Shown: positions 29,695 to 40,417 of the stretch, piece after piece | How positions within the stretch are numbered: the stretch's first letter is position 1 | How the letters are laid out: the number at the start of each line of letters is the position of its first letter | From: Debaryomyces hansenii CBS767 | Taxonomy: Eukaryota > Ascomycota > Pichiomycetes > Serinales > Debaryomycetaceae | Length of the DNA stretch: 64,000 nt | Direction of reading: 5' to 3' | Assembly (NCBI RefSeq): GCF_000006445.2 | Contig: NC_006046.2 | Location: forward strand, 806,001-870,000 | The notes under the pieces: generated by a model | Told to the model about the DNA's origin: nothing | The model's database searches: none | Seen by the model: only the letters and a program-made list of their open reading frames with translations | Made by a program: the position numbers and the translations under genes

Positions 29695-30063
29695 AGTTAG
29701 CTGTGTATAATATTTGAAGCCAACTAAGCGATCATTCACAACTAAGGATCCACCTCATATATATACATATTGGAAAACCGTACCGAACTGCTTTCGGAAC
29801 TAGGGTTTTGTGGGGTACGGATCACAAATCCGAAACATCTCAATAATATGGGATCTGCTAAAAGATTATCAACCCGGGAAGTCAAACCGATATAGCGCCT
29901 CCGCAATCTCGTCAAATAAATTCAAACCCGTGTTTTAATGGGCCGAATATATGGGCCCTTTGAGAGTGGCTAATATTTTTAACCTAGTAAACAAAAACAG
30001 ATTTTATGATATTATTGATTATATTTAGCTTACTATAGTACAGTATAAATTTGATATCACTAT
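29695..30063. other. Promoter region of FAA copy 2
   Basis: 369 bp with a TATA run (about 29757-29768) close to the start of FAA copy 2. The palindrome CGGAT-N5-ATCCG (29818-29832) and an everted CCG-N9-CGG (29783-29797) lie 90-140 bp upstream of the ATG. The region also contains the ARO10 3' flank. Confidence 0.5.
29783..29832. promoter_or_regulatory. Clustered CGG/CCG palindromes upstream of FAA copy 2
   Basis: An everted CCG-N9-CGG (29783-29797) and an inverted CGG-N9-CCG (29818-29832) sit within 50 bp. Together they suggest binding by Zn2Cys6 dimers, possibly fatty-acid-responsive. The factor is not known. Confidence 0.35.
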
Positions 30064-31974
30064 TCAGTGAAGGGGAACTGATGGAATAGGTTGTTTGTGA
30101 CCAGATATATAAGAGAATCTTTCTGGTGCATCCAACTTACCCATAATAAGTTCAATAAACTCGATTTTATTATTATTCAGAAGAGATCTGAAGTTATCGA
30201 GTTCGGCCGCATTTTTTATGGTGGCAGTTACATGTCGTGCGCCATGTTCATCTCCAAAGATCTTAAGTAATTCGGTCCATTTCCAACATCCTTGAATATC
30301 ATTATATGATCTGGTAGGACCCTTAATGATTCTTTCTACAGTGTAGCCTTCGTTGTTGATCAAAAAGATCTTGGGATTGACTAAGTCGTGTCTCAAGAAG
30401 GTTGATAATTCTTGGATGGTCATTTGCGCCGAGCCATCACCCTGTACAAGGATAATTCTCCTATTTGAACCCAAGTCTTTTTCGGCCAATGAAACACCCA
30501 ATGTGGCGGGAATTGCGTATCCAATGGATCCGTAGAAGGACTGCGATAAAAATGTAACTCCAGGAGGAAATTTCAAATCCGGAACTGCAAATAGAAACGT
30601 GCAAGTCTCAACCATCAATATATCGTTTGGCTGCAAGTAATTGTTGAAGAAATCGATTAATTTCGATTGAGGTACAACGCATTGATTGACAGTGGTGTCA
30701 TCTGTATGCCATTTATATGGTGTGAATTTATATGTGATATTGTTGACCAGTTTATTGTTGTGAATGAAACGGGTAGAGTCGATCTTATCATTTAACGATT
30801 GAATCAAATCACCCATTGAAAATCTACGCTTATCCGTGGCAAAATCTTTCACAGCAACATATTCATTATCCATCAACACATAGTCAGGGTGAATCTCAAT
30901 ATAATCCTTAATGTTGCTATAATCTCTAGTGTAGCCGGCGGTATTAGTTTCAGCATTGTAATACCCAAAATCGATTAACAAGTCGGATTCCTGTTCGAGA
31001 TTGTTCTGTAATTCCTTTGTTGGTGACACTTTCCCAAAATATGTACCCACAAAATTAGGTAATGTTTCATCGATATTTCTTGCCATATTCGCAGTGAATA
31101 ACTTGACAAAATTGGATGGAAGTTTGCTGATGAATTTCGTGAATACTTCATCCTGATGGAACCTAGAAACTAGCGCATCTCCAATAACCGATGGTTTTTG
31201 GGATTGGTAAAGTTTATTCAAAATTCTATCGGCGATATTTTCCATCAACTGCTTGGATTCGGCATCATCCTCCGCTAATTCTTGGATGCTAATTTCCTCG
31301 GCCAATCTGGCTCTAGAAACCGTAATATCTGGGATATCACATGGCACGAAAAGGTACCCCGGCCTATTTTCCTGGCAGATCTTTATCAAGACCCTGTCAA
31401 TTTTTTTGAGGTTTTCCTCGTTATCAAACCCGTCCATGGTTAAACTTTCCTGTATCACAGAGAAAGGTTCCACGAGTGGCTTGTAAACATCGTGATCAGG
31501 TGCAATTAGTGGATTCTTATTTTGCACTAAGTGATGGAAATTTTGAATTCCCTGGACGCCACATGTCCTTGCATAAGCAGCTCGTTTAGTTGAAGTGGTC
31601 CCAACAATGTGCAAAACTGGTGCGTATTCTGCGAACGCTCCCGCAATCCCATTGAGAGCTGATAACTCACCAACGCCAAAAGTAGTGATCAATACTGATA
31701 ACCCTTGGATAATCTTCGAGTAACCGTCTGCAGTATAACTGGCATTCAACTCGTTACAGAGTCCGACAAATTTGACGCCCTTTCCGTTCACCAACGAATC
31801 CGCATACAAGTGTTCCAACAAGTTCAAGTTGAAGTCACCTGGAATTCCAAACACTGATTTTAACCTGGGGTTGATCTGACACACCCGCAAAAATAAATAC
31901 TCTCCTAATGGTATCTGCTCGTCATATTCCTCAATGCTGGTGTAGCTCTGAAGTCTAGTAATAACTGGGGCCAT
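30064..31974 (-). CDS. ARO10: Phenylpyruvate decarboxylase
   Basis: The 636-residue thiamine-diphosphate enzyme matches Aro10, which decarboxylates phenylpyruvate and other aromatic or branched 2-oxo acids in the Ehrlich pathway to fusel aldehydes. GIPGDFNLNLLEHLY and GLCNELNASYTADGYS (with the cofactor-activating Glu) open the protein. FHHLV gives the paired His found in pyruvate-decarboxylase relatives. The ThDP/Mg motif GDGSAQMTIQELS to NNEGYTVE is near residues 510-545. The length equals the S. cerevisiae enzyme (635) and exceeds pyruvate decarboxylases (about 563). A CGG-N7-CGG site is 120 bp upstream. Confidence 0.92.
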   Translation of the reverse strand: MAPVITRLQSYTSIEEYDEQIPLGEYLFLRVCQINPRLKSVFGIPGDFNLNLLEHLYADSLVNGKGVKFVGLCNELNASYTADGYSKIIQGLSVLITTFGVGELSALNGIAGAFAEYAPVLHIVGTTSTKRAAYARTCGVQGIQNFHHLVQNKNPLIAPDHDVYKPLVEPFSVIQESLTMDGFDNEENLKKIDRVLIKICQENRPGYLFVPCDIPDITVSRARLAEEISIQELAEDDAESKQLMENIADRILNKLYQSQKPSVIGDALVSRFHQDEVFTKFISKLPSNFVKLFTANMARNIDETLPNFVGTYFGKVSPTKELQNNLEQESDLLIDFGYYNAETNTAGYTRDYSNIKDYIEIHPDYVLMDNEYVAVKDFATDKRRFSMGDLIQSLNDKIDSTRFIHNNKLVNNITYKFTPYKWHTDDTTVNQCVVPQSKLIDFFNNYLQPNDILMVETCTFLFAVPDLKFPPGVTFLSQSFYGSIGYAIPATLGVSLAEKDLGSNRRIILVQGDGSAQMTIQELSTFLRHDLVNPKIFLINNEGYTVERIIKGPTRSYNDIQGCWKWTELLKIFGDEHGARHVTATIKNAAELDNFRSLLNNNKIEFIELIMGKLDAPERFSYISGHKQPIPSVPLH

Positions 31975-32093
31975 AGTTACTTATTATAATTTTGTAAAAC
32001 ACTTTCAATTGTGTAGATGTAATAATTATATTCATGGCATGATGGCTGCAACCACCGTTTATATACCTATTTGTTTTAGACTATAAGGTTATG

Positions 32094-32106
32094 CGGTTAT
32101 CGACGG
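32094..32106 (-). promoter_or_regulatory. Candidate Aro80-type site in the ARO10 promoter
   Basis: On the minus strand this reads CCG-N7-CCG, spacing that Aro80 uses in repeated CCG arrays at ARO9/ARO10 promoters in S. cerevisiae. Only two triplets are seen here, not four, and the N7 matches the consensus only partly. It lies about 120-132 nt upstream of the ARO10 ATG. Confidence 0.4.
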
Positions 32107-32156
32107 ACCCTAACAAAAAAATAATCTCTGCCTACCCGAACGCCGAGTAGACGCGC

Positions 32157-32192
32157 TTTGTACCGCTTGTATGCGCTTATGGGCGGTACAAA
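32157..32192. repeat. Perfect 10-bp inverted repeat
   Basis: TTTGTACCGC (32157-32166) and GCGGTACAAA (32183-32192) pair perfectly around a 16-nt loop. The spacer belongs to the ARO10 upstream region and the CIN2 3' flank. It may be a hairpin or a CCG-N18-CGG factor site. Confidence 0.85.
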
Positions 32193-32257
32193 TTACACTA
32201 TCCTATGTCTTAATCATACACTCGGCATTAGAGGGGATCGATCAAGAATCACGGTAC

Positions 32258-33147
32258 TTATGGTAATAATTGCTGCACTTGTGACTGTAAGGCTCCATCA
32301 TCCACATCTTGTATCCATGCATAATCGGCATGACTATCTATATTCGAATAGTTGGCATTTTGGGGTGAAGCTGTAGGCTGGTTGAAATCATCTACTTGTA
32401 TTGGACGACATGTAGCCACATCTAGATGCGGATGATTTCCAATACTCAAGTTAGAGCAATTTTCGATTATTATTGTATCGTTAGCAACGTCTACAAGTAT
32501 AGTAGAGTTGACGATATTATGCAATCGCAATTGATGACATTGTAAGATTAGAACCGTGTTCTCTAAGTCGTGTAGAAATATTGGACCCGTACAATTCAAT
32601 TGCAAAATGGAATGGGACCCATTGTGGATATTTATTGACGAAGGCGTGGATCCGGTAATGACTATTGACTGCGAGATATCCGTTATCAATACGTGGCTGC
32701 TTTTCGAGCAGGCGGTATATTTGACCCCTTTGATACCCGATATTAATGGAGTGGCCAATGGATTATTCGGTTGGGTAAGTTGAGAATTCGGCTGTTGGTG
32801 GTGTTTGTGGACTATGTGTGGGGATGGGTTCGGGACGGGTTCATTTCTGAAGGTGAATTTTTTCACATCCACAGAGTTCAATTTCAGATCGACTACTTTG
32901 TGCAAATTGGCTATGTGGTCCTTTATTCTCCGTTTCTCGTAGGATGTAGTGTCTATATCTAAGGCGCCCTGGTCTATTTGGATCACTTTCTGTTTTATAG
33001 CATTCAATTCTTGTTTATTGGTGCTTTCGATAATCTGAAAGTTCAATTCTACATCGTTAGTATTATACGAACGTGGAAAATGGCTCGGAACTAGGATTTT
33101 AATATCTATGTATACATACCATTAATTGAACTTAATATATCGTTCAT
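32258..33147 (-). CDS. CIN2: Tubulin-folding cofactor C, with an intron
   Basis: The open frame begins with TTG (33046) and lacks an ATG. A 71-nt intron (33049-33119) joins exon 1 (33147-33120; MNDILSSIN plus one base) to exon 2 (33048-32258), giving 272 residues. The middle and C-terminal half (about 100-230) is a TBCC beta-helix, shown by LQCHQLRLHNI.NSTILVD..NDTIIIENC, and includes the conserved QLRLH motif. The N-terminal half is helical. Cofactor C acts with cofactors D and E to release folded tubulin. S. cerevisiae CIN2 also has an intron. Confidence 0.82.
33049..33119 (-). other. CIN2: Intron of CIN2
   Basis: The donor is GTATGT, the branch site is TACTAAC (about 33054-33060), and the acceptor is TGTAG. 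Removal yields a Glu codon across the junction and an ATG-started protein. The length is 71 nt. Confidence 0.88.
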
Positions 33148-33482
33148 GTTTATCGAAAATAGAAACATAATAGACCTTTTTTCTCTTCTGTTTTTTTATA
33201 TCGCGACTACGAACAGATTTGAATTGTTTCACTACTTTTATCAGAAATGTTATATAGACAAATTTTTATTAGAAAATGTTTTGAAGAATGCATTAGAAAA
33301 TACATTGTAAGATTTATCCATATTCAGTTAGTGATACCGTTTATGTGCATACGAAATATATATAAAAATATGTAAATTTGTGTATGTCTTCTTTTCAGGT
33401 ATTAAGAGAGATTTGCAGCCAATCATTCTGGGAACTGCAATATGCATTTGATGGGATAAGGTTGCTTAGAAGAAAAATAATC
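33148..33482. other. Spacer between CIN2 and the permease
   Basis: 335 bp of AT-rich DNA upstream of CIN2 and after the permease stop. I see nothing beyond T-rich runs that may serve in promoter function. Confidence 0.5.
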
Positions 33483-35324
33483 TCAACACCAAACATTGTA
33501 CGTCTTGATATACCAGGGCTTTTGATTCATAATAATCCGTTCTTGTTGAAACTTTTCTCTAAATTCCTGTCTGATTTGATCATTGGCGAATCGTCCAAAT
33601 TTCATATCAACAGTTTTCAAATCAACTAATAACTGGAACTCTCCATATCTTGCGTACAAGTAGATCTTGTGAACAAAGTAAAATATTGATATAACTAATA
33701 ATCCCAAGACTTTTTGAAAGAAATCGGCAATAGCAAAGTGGCCATTAACTGGTGTGATTGCAATATATATCTGAGAGATGGCTATCACAATGCTTACTAC
33801 CAATCCATACCACGAGCCTGTGAGTCCTATCTGAGAACAGAAAGGCAATTCTTCTTTATAGGAGATATCATTAAGTCTCAATGCTTTCCTGAATCTTATA
33901 TGGCAGAGTGTAATGGTTCCATACGTACATAATACTGATATTCCAGATATGGACATTAGCCAAAGAAACATTATTTCTGACCCCGTTGGAGAAAGTACCG
34001 ATATATAGGCTAAAGAACCAAAACTGATGGATATTGCAATTGCAATTAAAGGCCGTTTCTTCTTATCAATGTAGTTTAATAGACTAGGTGCTTGCTTATT
34101 TTCGGAGAGTGCAATTAAGGTTCTCGAAGATGCATAGATGGAACTGTTCCCCACAGATAGGATGGATATTAATATCACGACATTCATTATATTCGCAAAT
34201 GCATTATTCTTTGTATTTGTCAAAGCCAATACAAATGGGGATGCATTGACATCCGATTTATGATCTCCAACTAAATTTGGATGAGTAAATGGTACCAATA
34301 GCCCTACTATGAATAACGAAAACAAATAAAATCCACATATTCTCCAGAAAACTTGCTTAATGGCTTTTGGAACTTCCTTATCTGGGTTTCTTGATTCAGA
34401 TGCTGTTATGCCAACCAATTCACTTCCAGAGAAACTGAATGCAGCAGTAACGACAACCCCAATGAATCCATTGAATCCATTTCCAGAGAAAATACCAGGA
34501 TCTTTCCAATATTTAAATCCAATTCTCTCGTCCCCGATTACACCAATGTCTATAAATAACCCAACAATTAGAAATATTACAATAGCAACAACTTTTAATA
34601 ATGAAAATATAACTTCAAACAACCCATAATACTTTACACTAAGTAAATTCATACAAATGATCATCGCATAAAATATGGTAATAACCATATAATCTGGTAA
34701 GTAGTCTGCAATAACTGGCCAAAATTTAATTGTCATTGAAGCTGCAACTAATTCCATTGGTAATAAAATTAGCCACTGTAAGCAATAATTCCAACCCATT
34801 GCAAATCCCCAACTTTTGTCTATCAACATAACTGAGTATTTGGTAAAAGATCCAGTCACTGGCATAGCTACCGAGAGCTCGCCTAATGCTTGACACATAC
34901 AATATATAAATGTTGCTACTAGTATGTATCCAAGCAACAAGGGTACAGCCCCACCTTCACTCAAGGATTTACCACTACCTAAGAGTAACCCTGTACCAAT
35001 TGACCCCCCAATAGCTATCATTTGCAACGAAAACCCATTTAGCTCAGATTTCAATTTTGTCTCACCAGTCTCAAGATCAACATCTTCTGTTCGCTTGAAA
35101 GAATGTATGATTTTAACTATTGGATTCTTCGATCTCTTATTGATTGTAACATTATTCTTGATTCTGTGTTTTTCAGTTTCTGAATTTTTATTTCGAATAC
35201 TAGATGCATTCGAAGTTGGTAATGAAAGACTGTGAGAGCGAATTTTAGGATCTATTTGAAGATCTGACAGAGAGGTATTATTACAACTATTCGATCTATT
35301 TCTGGTAAACTTAGACTTTTGCAT
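33483..35324 (-). CDS. Amino-acid permease (YAT/GAP family)
   Basis: The 613-residue protein has a long polar N-terminus (about 95 residues, rich in Ser and Asn) and 12 predicted membrane helices. The family opening LQMIAIGGSIGTGLLLGSG starts helix 1. FSFSGSELVGITASESRNP and the conserved E/P residues that follow are typical of fungal amino-acid transporters, and are shared by Gap1 and Can1. The substrate cannot be told from sequence by eye; general or basic amino acids are the most likely. It is a plasma-membrane H+ symporter. Confidence 0.85.
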   Translation of the reverse strand: MQKSKFTRNRSNSCNNTSLSDLQIDPKIRSHSLSLPTSNASSIRNKNSETEKHRIKNNVTINKRSKNPIVKIIHSFKRTEDVDLETGETKLKSELNGFSLQMIAIGGSIGTGLLLGSGKSLSEGGAVPLLLGYILVATFIYCMCQALGELSVAMPVTGSFTKYSVMLIDKSWGFAMGWNYCLQWLILLPMELVAASMTIKFWPVIADYLPDYMVITIFYAMIICMNLLSVKYYGLFEVIFSLLKVVAIVIFLIVGLFIDIGVIGDERIGFKYWKDPGIFSGNGFNGFIGVVVTAAFSFSGSELVGITASESRNPDKEVPKAIKQVFWRICGFYLFSLFIVGLLVPFTHPNLVGDHKSDVNASPFVLALTNTKNNAFANIMNVVILISILSVGNSSIYASSRTLIALSENKQAPSLLNYIDKKKRPLIAIAISISFGSLAYISVLSPTGSEIMFLWLMSISGISVLCTYGTITLCHIRFRKALRLNDISYKEELPFCSQIGLTGSWYGLVVSIVIAISQIYIAITPVNGHFAIADFFQKVLGLLVISIFYFVHKIYLYARYGEFQLLVDLKTVDMKFGRFANDQIRQEFREKFQQERIIMNQKPWYIKTYNVWC

Positions 35325-35496
35325 CTTCGTATGTTTAAACTAATAGCAAATAAATATATAAATGTAGTATAGGAAGTATAGTAAATTTGTACTCTTGGAA
35401 CCAAATTGCCGCAAACAAGATGGGTCGCATTCTCGTAAATTTTTGTAAAAGTGTAATTATGAATAAATTTCAGCTTCATGAAGTAGTAGACAGAAT

Positions 35497-38340
35497 TTAT
35501 TTTTGTATGCGAGTTCTACCTACTAACTGGTCAGCAATATCTCTTACTTCGTTCCAAGAAATTTTCTTAGGCATTCTCTTATTAAGTTCCGTTTCAAAAT
35601 CGTAAAGCTTTCTAATGGATCTAAATTTCAAGTGAGAAGATTCAACTCCCAATACAGCAGCCGTAGCTTGCACCTTCTTATTATCAGTTGGAAAGTTCAT
35701 TTCATATCTATATGGGCGGATATCATCAAAGGTGTCTTCGATGTATTGTACTGCTTTGATGGCAAATCTAGCACCTCTGGTTCTGTCAATTGGAGAAGGT
35801 AAGCCACCTTGTTGAACATGACCCGGAATAGCAGTCTTAGCATCAAATTCTCCATTAGCCTCCTGGTTAATGACATTTGCAAGAACTTGAGTAGTTAATA
35901 CTTTTGAAGCATTAGTACTTTTCAAGAGTAATTTACCCGCCTTAGAAATACCTCTTTCAATTGAAAATGCCTCCTTTAACGAACTGATATCCATTTCCAA
36001 TTGTCCTAATGCTATGCCTTCTTCTGGAACATAAGAAGCTTGTGCACCTGAAACTAAAGACGCAAATGTAGCAATATAGCCCGAATTGCCACCCTGAACC
36101 TCAATAATAAATACACGTCCTCTTGTAGCGGATGCTGAAAGTTTAACCACGTCACAGTATTCCATTAAGGCATTCAAACATGTGTCTGAACCTAACGAAT
36201 ATTCAGTTCCTGGTACATTGTTTGAAATAGTCGCGGGAATTAAAACCATTGGAATTCTAAATGCGGGATACATCGATCTTGCCTTTTCCAACTGGTCCAA
36301 CGAAACGAAAGCTTCAAAACCTCCTACTAGTATTAATCCATCAAATTGATATTTTTCAAAATAGTATGCAATCATTCCTATGTCAGTCTCATCTGGAGTT
36401 GCTCTATTGGTACCAATTTCTGATCCACCAACTGATGTCCATCCTTCAATATCCAACCAATCCATCAGTCTCACAGATTCATGTCTTGATAATCCTGTAA
36501 ACCCATTGTAAATAGCATATGGAATATGTCCTCTTGACATACAATACGTCGCCATGGAATAGACTGCACTGTTCATCCCTCCAGCAGGTGCACCTATATT
36601 TATTATAGCAATCTTCTTTCTTTTTTCAATAGGTAAGGTTGGCTCGTTGTGGTTTGCACTATTCATGGACATGAAATTATTCAAGTGTTCGACAAACTCT
36701 GTTTCCCTTAATGACATAGCCTTCTCAAAATCACGTTCTTCAATGGCTGTAGCGACAGACTTAGTAATCTCCACCGCTTCCACTAATGATTTTCTTACAA
36801 CCTTATTTTCTGTGATGGCAATCAATGGAGATGGTGTTTGCGGTGTACAGTCAAGGACCGCTTTGACAGCCTCGACACCTTGTAAGGTACCAATAATACG
36901 ATCATATGCAACAGCAGTACCACCTCTTTGAACGTGACCCAAAACGGTTACTCTGGTATCCAATCCTAATCTGTTAACAAGAATATCTTTCACATCATTT
37001 GATGAAATAGGCTTCAAGTCCAATGTGATTGCACCTTCAGCGATGATAACAATCGTCTTTCTCTTACCTTTAGCTCTGTGCTTTTGAACAATTTCACACA
37101 TTTGCTCTTGCCAATCCTTCGAAGACGCAGGCTTTTCTGGAATCAAGATATAATCGGCGCTTGTGGCTATACCCGCCATTAAAGCTAACCAACCACAATG
37201 CCTACCCATGACTTCAACAACAAAAGCTCTAGAGTGAGAATTAGCAGTGGCGTCAATGTAATCAATCGCTTGACAGATTCTAGCCAACGATGAATAAGCA
37301 CCAACAGTAGCATCAGTTGTTGCCATATCGTTATCAATAGAACCAACGACACCACATATATTAAGATGCTTATAGGTTTCGTATTTTTCTTCGTTTATAG
37401 CGTTAGTATCCTTCAATTCTTTAATCAACGATGGCCATTCCTTTCTAAATAAATCAGCACCAGTTAACGAACCGTCACCACCACATACAATCAAGGCGTC
37501 GATACCACTTTCAATTAAATGTTTACAAGCAGTCAATCTACCTTGTCTTTCTTTAAAGGCCATACATCTAGCAGTACCAATATTGGTACCACCTTCTGAA
37601 AGATAACTTCTAACATCTTGCCAATGCATCTCCTTAATGTATTCGGAACCACCCCTGATCAAACCTTCATATCCTTCCATAACACAGAAGGCCTTGGATC
37701 CTCTAAAAATCGCGGCTCTAACAACGGCGAACACCACTGCATTCATACCTGGAGCATCACCACCTGAAGTCATCACAGCAATGTTTCTTCTTTTCTTGGA
37801 TGAACCGCCATTTTCGCCAATTTTGGAGAATTCAGAGGTCGAAGCTGACATGGTGTCTTGTTCTGGGTTCCATGGCGCCAACTTCTTGACAGGAGGATTC
37901 ACCGTTAACGGATTGAAACACACCGTAAATCCAACTACGTTCCCAAGCGGATCAACAGTGTACACTTCATCCGGATACAATTCATTAGGAGATATTTGTA
38001 CCGGATAATTGTTCTCCTCCAACGCAACCACCAACTGGTTCAAATCCTTCACCATCAAAGTAATGCACGACTCAATTGATCTCCAGTCATTCACACCCAA
38101 CAGGGATACCAAGCCCTCGGTGAACTGCTTGACCTCGCTACCAGAAAGAGCTTCGTCCGATTCCTCCAACTTGATAACCACCTTCGAGTTGTTGGATCTC
38201 AAATACACCGACCCCGACTCCTCGGAATCTTTGGTCAACCCAACCACATTGGTGTAAAAATTAATCGCCTGTAATATTAAGTCCCTATTCTTTCCGTACA
38301 ATGATAGACACGAACTACCATTTACCACTGGAACAGTCAT
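35497..38340 (-). CDS. PFK2: 6-phosphofructokinase beta subunit
   Basis: The 947-residue protein has an N-terminal glyoxalase-like domain (about 1-180, with DPLGNVVGFTV) followed by two phosphofructokinase repeats, the usual layout of yeast hetero-octameric PFK. VMTSGGDAPGMNAV (about 195), CGGDGSLTGAD, GSIDNDM and GHVQRGG belong to the catalytic half; the second half has the diverged regulatory site (GAPAGGMNSAVY, VGGFEAF). The N-terminal MTVP.VNG and overall pattern match Pfk2 (959) more than Pfk1. It catalyses the committing step of glycolysis and shares a promoter with TOM40. Confidence 0.95.
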   Translation of the reverse strand: MTVPVVNGSSCLSLYGKNRDLILQAINFYTNVVGLTKDSEESGSVYLRSNNSKVVIKLEESDEALSGSEVKQFTEGLVSLLGVNDWRSIESCITLMVKDLNQLVVALEENNYPVQISPNELYPDEVYTVDPLGNVVGFTVCFNPLTVNPPVKKLAPWNPEQDTMSASTSEFSKIGENGGSSKKRRNIAVMTSGGDAPGMNAVVFAVVRAAIFRGSKAFCVMEGYEGLIRGGSEYIKEMHWQDVRSYLSEGGTNIGTARCMAFKERQGRLTACKHLIESGIDALIVCGGDGSLTGADLFRKEWPSLIKELKDTNAINEEKYETYKHLNICGVVGSIDNDMATTDATVGAYSSLARICQAIDYIDATANSHSRAFVVEVMGRHCGWLALMAGIATSADYILIPEKPASSKDWQEQMCEIVQKHRAKGKRKTIVIIAEGAITLDLKPISSNDVKDILVNRLGLDTRVTVLGHVQRGGTAVAYDRIIGTLQGVEAVKAVLDCTPQTPSPLIAITENKVVRKSLVEAVEITKSVATAIEERDFEKAMSLRETEFVEHLNNFMSMNSANHNEPTLPIEKRKKIAIINIGAPAGGMNSAVYSMATYCMSRGHIPYAIYNGFTGLSRHESVRLMDWLDIEGWTSVGGSEIGTNRATPDETDIGMIAYYFEKYQFDGLILVGGFEAFVSLDQLEKARSMYPAFRIPMVLIPATISNNVPGTEYSLGSDTCLNALMEYCDVVKLSASATRGRVFIIEVQGGNSGYIATFASLVSGAQASYVPEEGIALGQLEMDISSLKEAFSIERGISKAGKLLLKSTNASKVLTTQVLANVINQEANGEFDAKTAIPGHVQQGGLPSPIDRTRGARFAIKAVQYIEDTFDDIRPYRYEMNFPTDNKKVQATAAVLGVESSHLKFRSIRKLYDFETELNKRMPKKISWNEVRDIADQLVGRTRIQK

Positions 38341-38951
38341 CTTGTTTGTTTATCTGTTGCTAAGTGACTATCTACACTAAGAATTGCCGCTGTTAATAGA
38401 ATTACTACTCCTTCACCGGCTCCTTTATTCCATATAAGACGATGAAGAAGCTCATTCAATGGTAAATTCTTGTTAAACGTCATATCGTCACATGACCTCG
38501 GTCTCGGACGGCAGACGTGCGATTTGTCCCTAGTCTCATCGTCTGTGGGGTCAATTTCCTACATTTTTACATGGTCTAATGCCTCTGATACACCTCCATA
38601 TACCCCCATTGGAACGGTCTCATTTACTCTCTTCAGTCGCTCCCAACTGGTGTATTATTCTTTCTGGTGCTACTATTCGGACTTTTAGGCCTTAATGATC
38701 GCTTGTCGCTCGGTGGCTCAAGCCAATATACAGGTCCATCACATCATACCCAGGTATACTGAGGGTGGTTGGCCCTTAAATATGGGGCTACATACTTAAG
38801 CCCGTAGTTAAGGTGATACTGGGTACTAATTGTAAATTTTTCAAAAAATGAACCGGATTTGCTGCTCGACGATTTGTAAAGAAAGAGCCAGGTTTGAAAT
38901 ATAACGAAAAGTGATACTTATAGTAATATATCAGTATAATTAAGTAATAGA
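38341..38951. other. Divergent promoter of PFK2 and TOM40
   Basis: 611 bp between two ATGs. It contains an E-box-like TCACATGA (38488-38495), the sort of site bHLH factors such as Tye7 use at glycolytic genes in CTG-clade yeasts; this is a suggestion only. Several C-rich stretches occur. No gene or RNA is recognised. Confidence 0.45.
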
Positions 38952-40130
38952 ATGTCACAACAACAAGGACCTTCTTCCACACCAGTCCCATTAGGAGACT
39001 TATCTAGATTGAACATACCAACATTGCCAGGTGTGACCCCTCAACCACCTAAAGCTAATGGATTCTGGTCGTCGAACCCAGTTTTTTCGTATTTGAACGA
39101 TGTTTACATTACCATCGGGGAACACCGTAAGTCTTTAGGATTGACCAACCCTGGTACTATTGAAAACTTGAACAAAGAGGTCAGTCGTGATGTTTTTTTG
39201 ACGCAATACTTTTTCACCGGGTTGAGGGCAGATTTGAATAAGGCTTTCTCCATGGCACCAGCATTCCAAACATCGCACACTTTATCGATCGGTTCGAACG
39301 TGTTACCACCATATGCATTTTCTGCGTTGTATGCTGCTGAAGACTACTTTGTGCAAGGTAACATCGACAACGATCTTTCGTTCAGTGGTAGAATCAACTA
39401 CGGGTGGGACAAACATAATATTTCCAAGGTCACCTTGCAATTAGCCAACGGTCAGCCATCTATGTGTCAATTAGAACAAGACTACCAAGCGTCTGATTTT
39501 TCGATCAACTTGAAGACTTTGAACCCATCTTTCTTGAACGGTGGTTTCAGTGGGGTTGCAGTCGGTTCTTTATTACAATCTTTGACTTCTAAGTTCGCCG
39601 TTGGTTTAGAGGCTATGTATTCCAAGCAAGCTGGTTCTGTTCCACCTGACAGTGCTGTTTCTTATGTTGCTCGTTATAATGCTGGTAACTGGATTGCTTC
39701 TGCTCAATTACAAGCCCAAGGTGCTTTGATTGCCTCATTCTGGAGAAGAGTAACTGACAAGGTCGAAGCTGGTTTAGAAACACAAATCGCTGCCACCATG
39801 AGACCTGTCACCGACAGTTTAATGGGAACTCCAATTGGTTTCGAACCAGTTGTTGAAGGTCAAACCACCATGGGTGCTAAGTACGAATACCGTCAATCCG
39901 TTTTCAGAGGTCAAGTAGACTCCACTGGTAAGGTTGGTGTCTTCATGGAAAAGAGAGTCTTGCCAACTGTTTCTATCTTATTCTCCGGTGAAATTGATCA
40001 TTCCAAGAATGCCTCTAAATTAGGTTTAGGTTTACAATTCGAATCTGCTGGTAATGAACAATTAATGATGATGCAACAAGGTTTAGTTGATGCTAACGGT
40101 AACCCAGTCCCAGGTGCTGCTCAATTATAA
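38952..40130 (+). CDS. TOM40: Mitochondrial outer-membrane translocase pore Tom40
   Basis: The 392-residue protein is the 19-strand beta-barrel pore of the TOM complex, through which nearly all mitochondrial precursors pass. A short Pro-rich N-terminus (about 45 residues) precedes FWSSNPVFSYLNDVY, a conserved helix. Alternating polar/hydrophobic strands fill the remainder, including SYVARYNAGNWIASAQLQAQG and the near-terminal IDHSKNASKLGLGLQFE, which resembles the beta-signal. Length matches S. cerevisiae (387). Confidence 0.96.
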   Translation: MSQQQGPSSTPVPLGDLSRLNIPTLPGVTPQPPKANGFWSSNPVFSYLNDVYITIGEHRKSLGLTNPGTIENLNKEVSRDVFLTQYFFTGLRADLNKAFSMAPAFQTSHTLSIGSNVLPPYAFSALYAAEDYFVQGNIDNDLSFSGRINYGWDKHNISKVTLQLANGQPSMCQLEQDYQASDFSINLKTLNPSFLNGGFSGVAVGSLLQSLTSKFAVGLEAMYSKQAGSVPPDSAVSYVARYNAGNWIASAQLQAQGALIASFWRRVTDKVEAGLETQIAATMRPVTDSLMGTPIGFEPVVEGQTTMGAKYEYRQSVFRGQVDSTGKVGVFMEKRVLPTVSILFSGEIDHSKNASKLGLGLQFESAGNEQLMMMQQGLVDANGNPVPGAAQL

Positions 40131-40417
40131 TCGACTGATTAAATAAAAGGATGATGCAATAAAGAAAACGTTTTAAAATATGTGTGGTTCCGTATGTATA
40201 GATGTGATGAAATAGCACCTTCGCAATAACTGCTTCGTTTTTGCTCGTATTTTTACATTGATTTCAGCTGAATTCATATTGTATATGACAATTTGTAAAT
40301 ATTATTTTTGTTAATCCTTTTTATCCCTCAATATATTTTTTACATCTAATAAACGAATGTGCTTTACATAGTAGAATTACAAATATAAATAATGTTATTC
40401 TAATCAATAATATCAAA

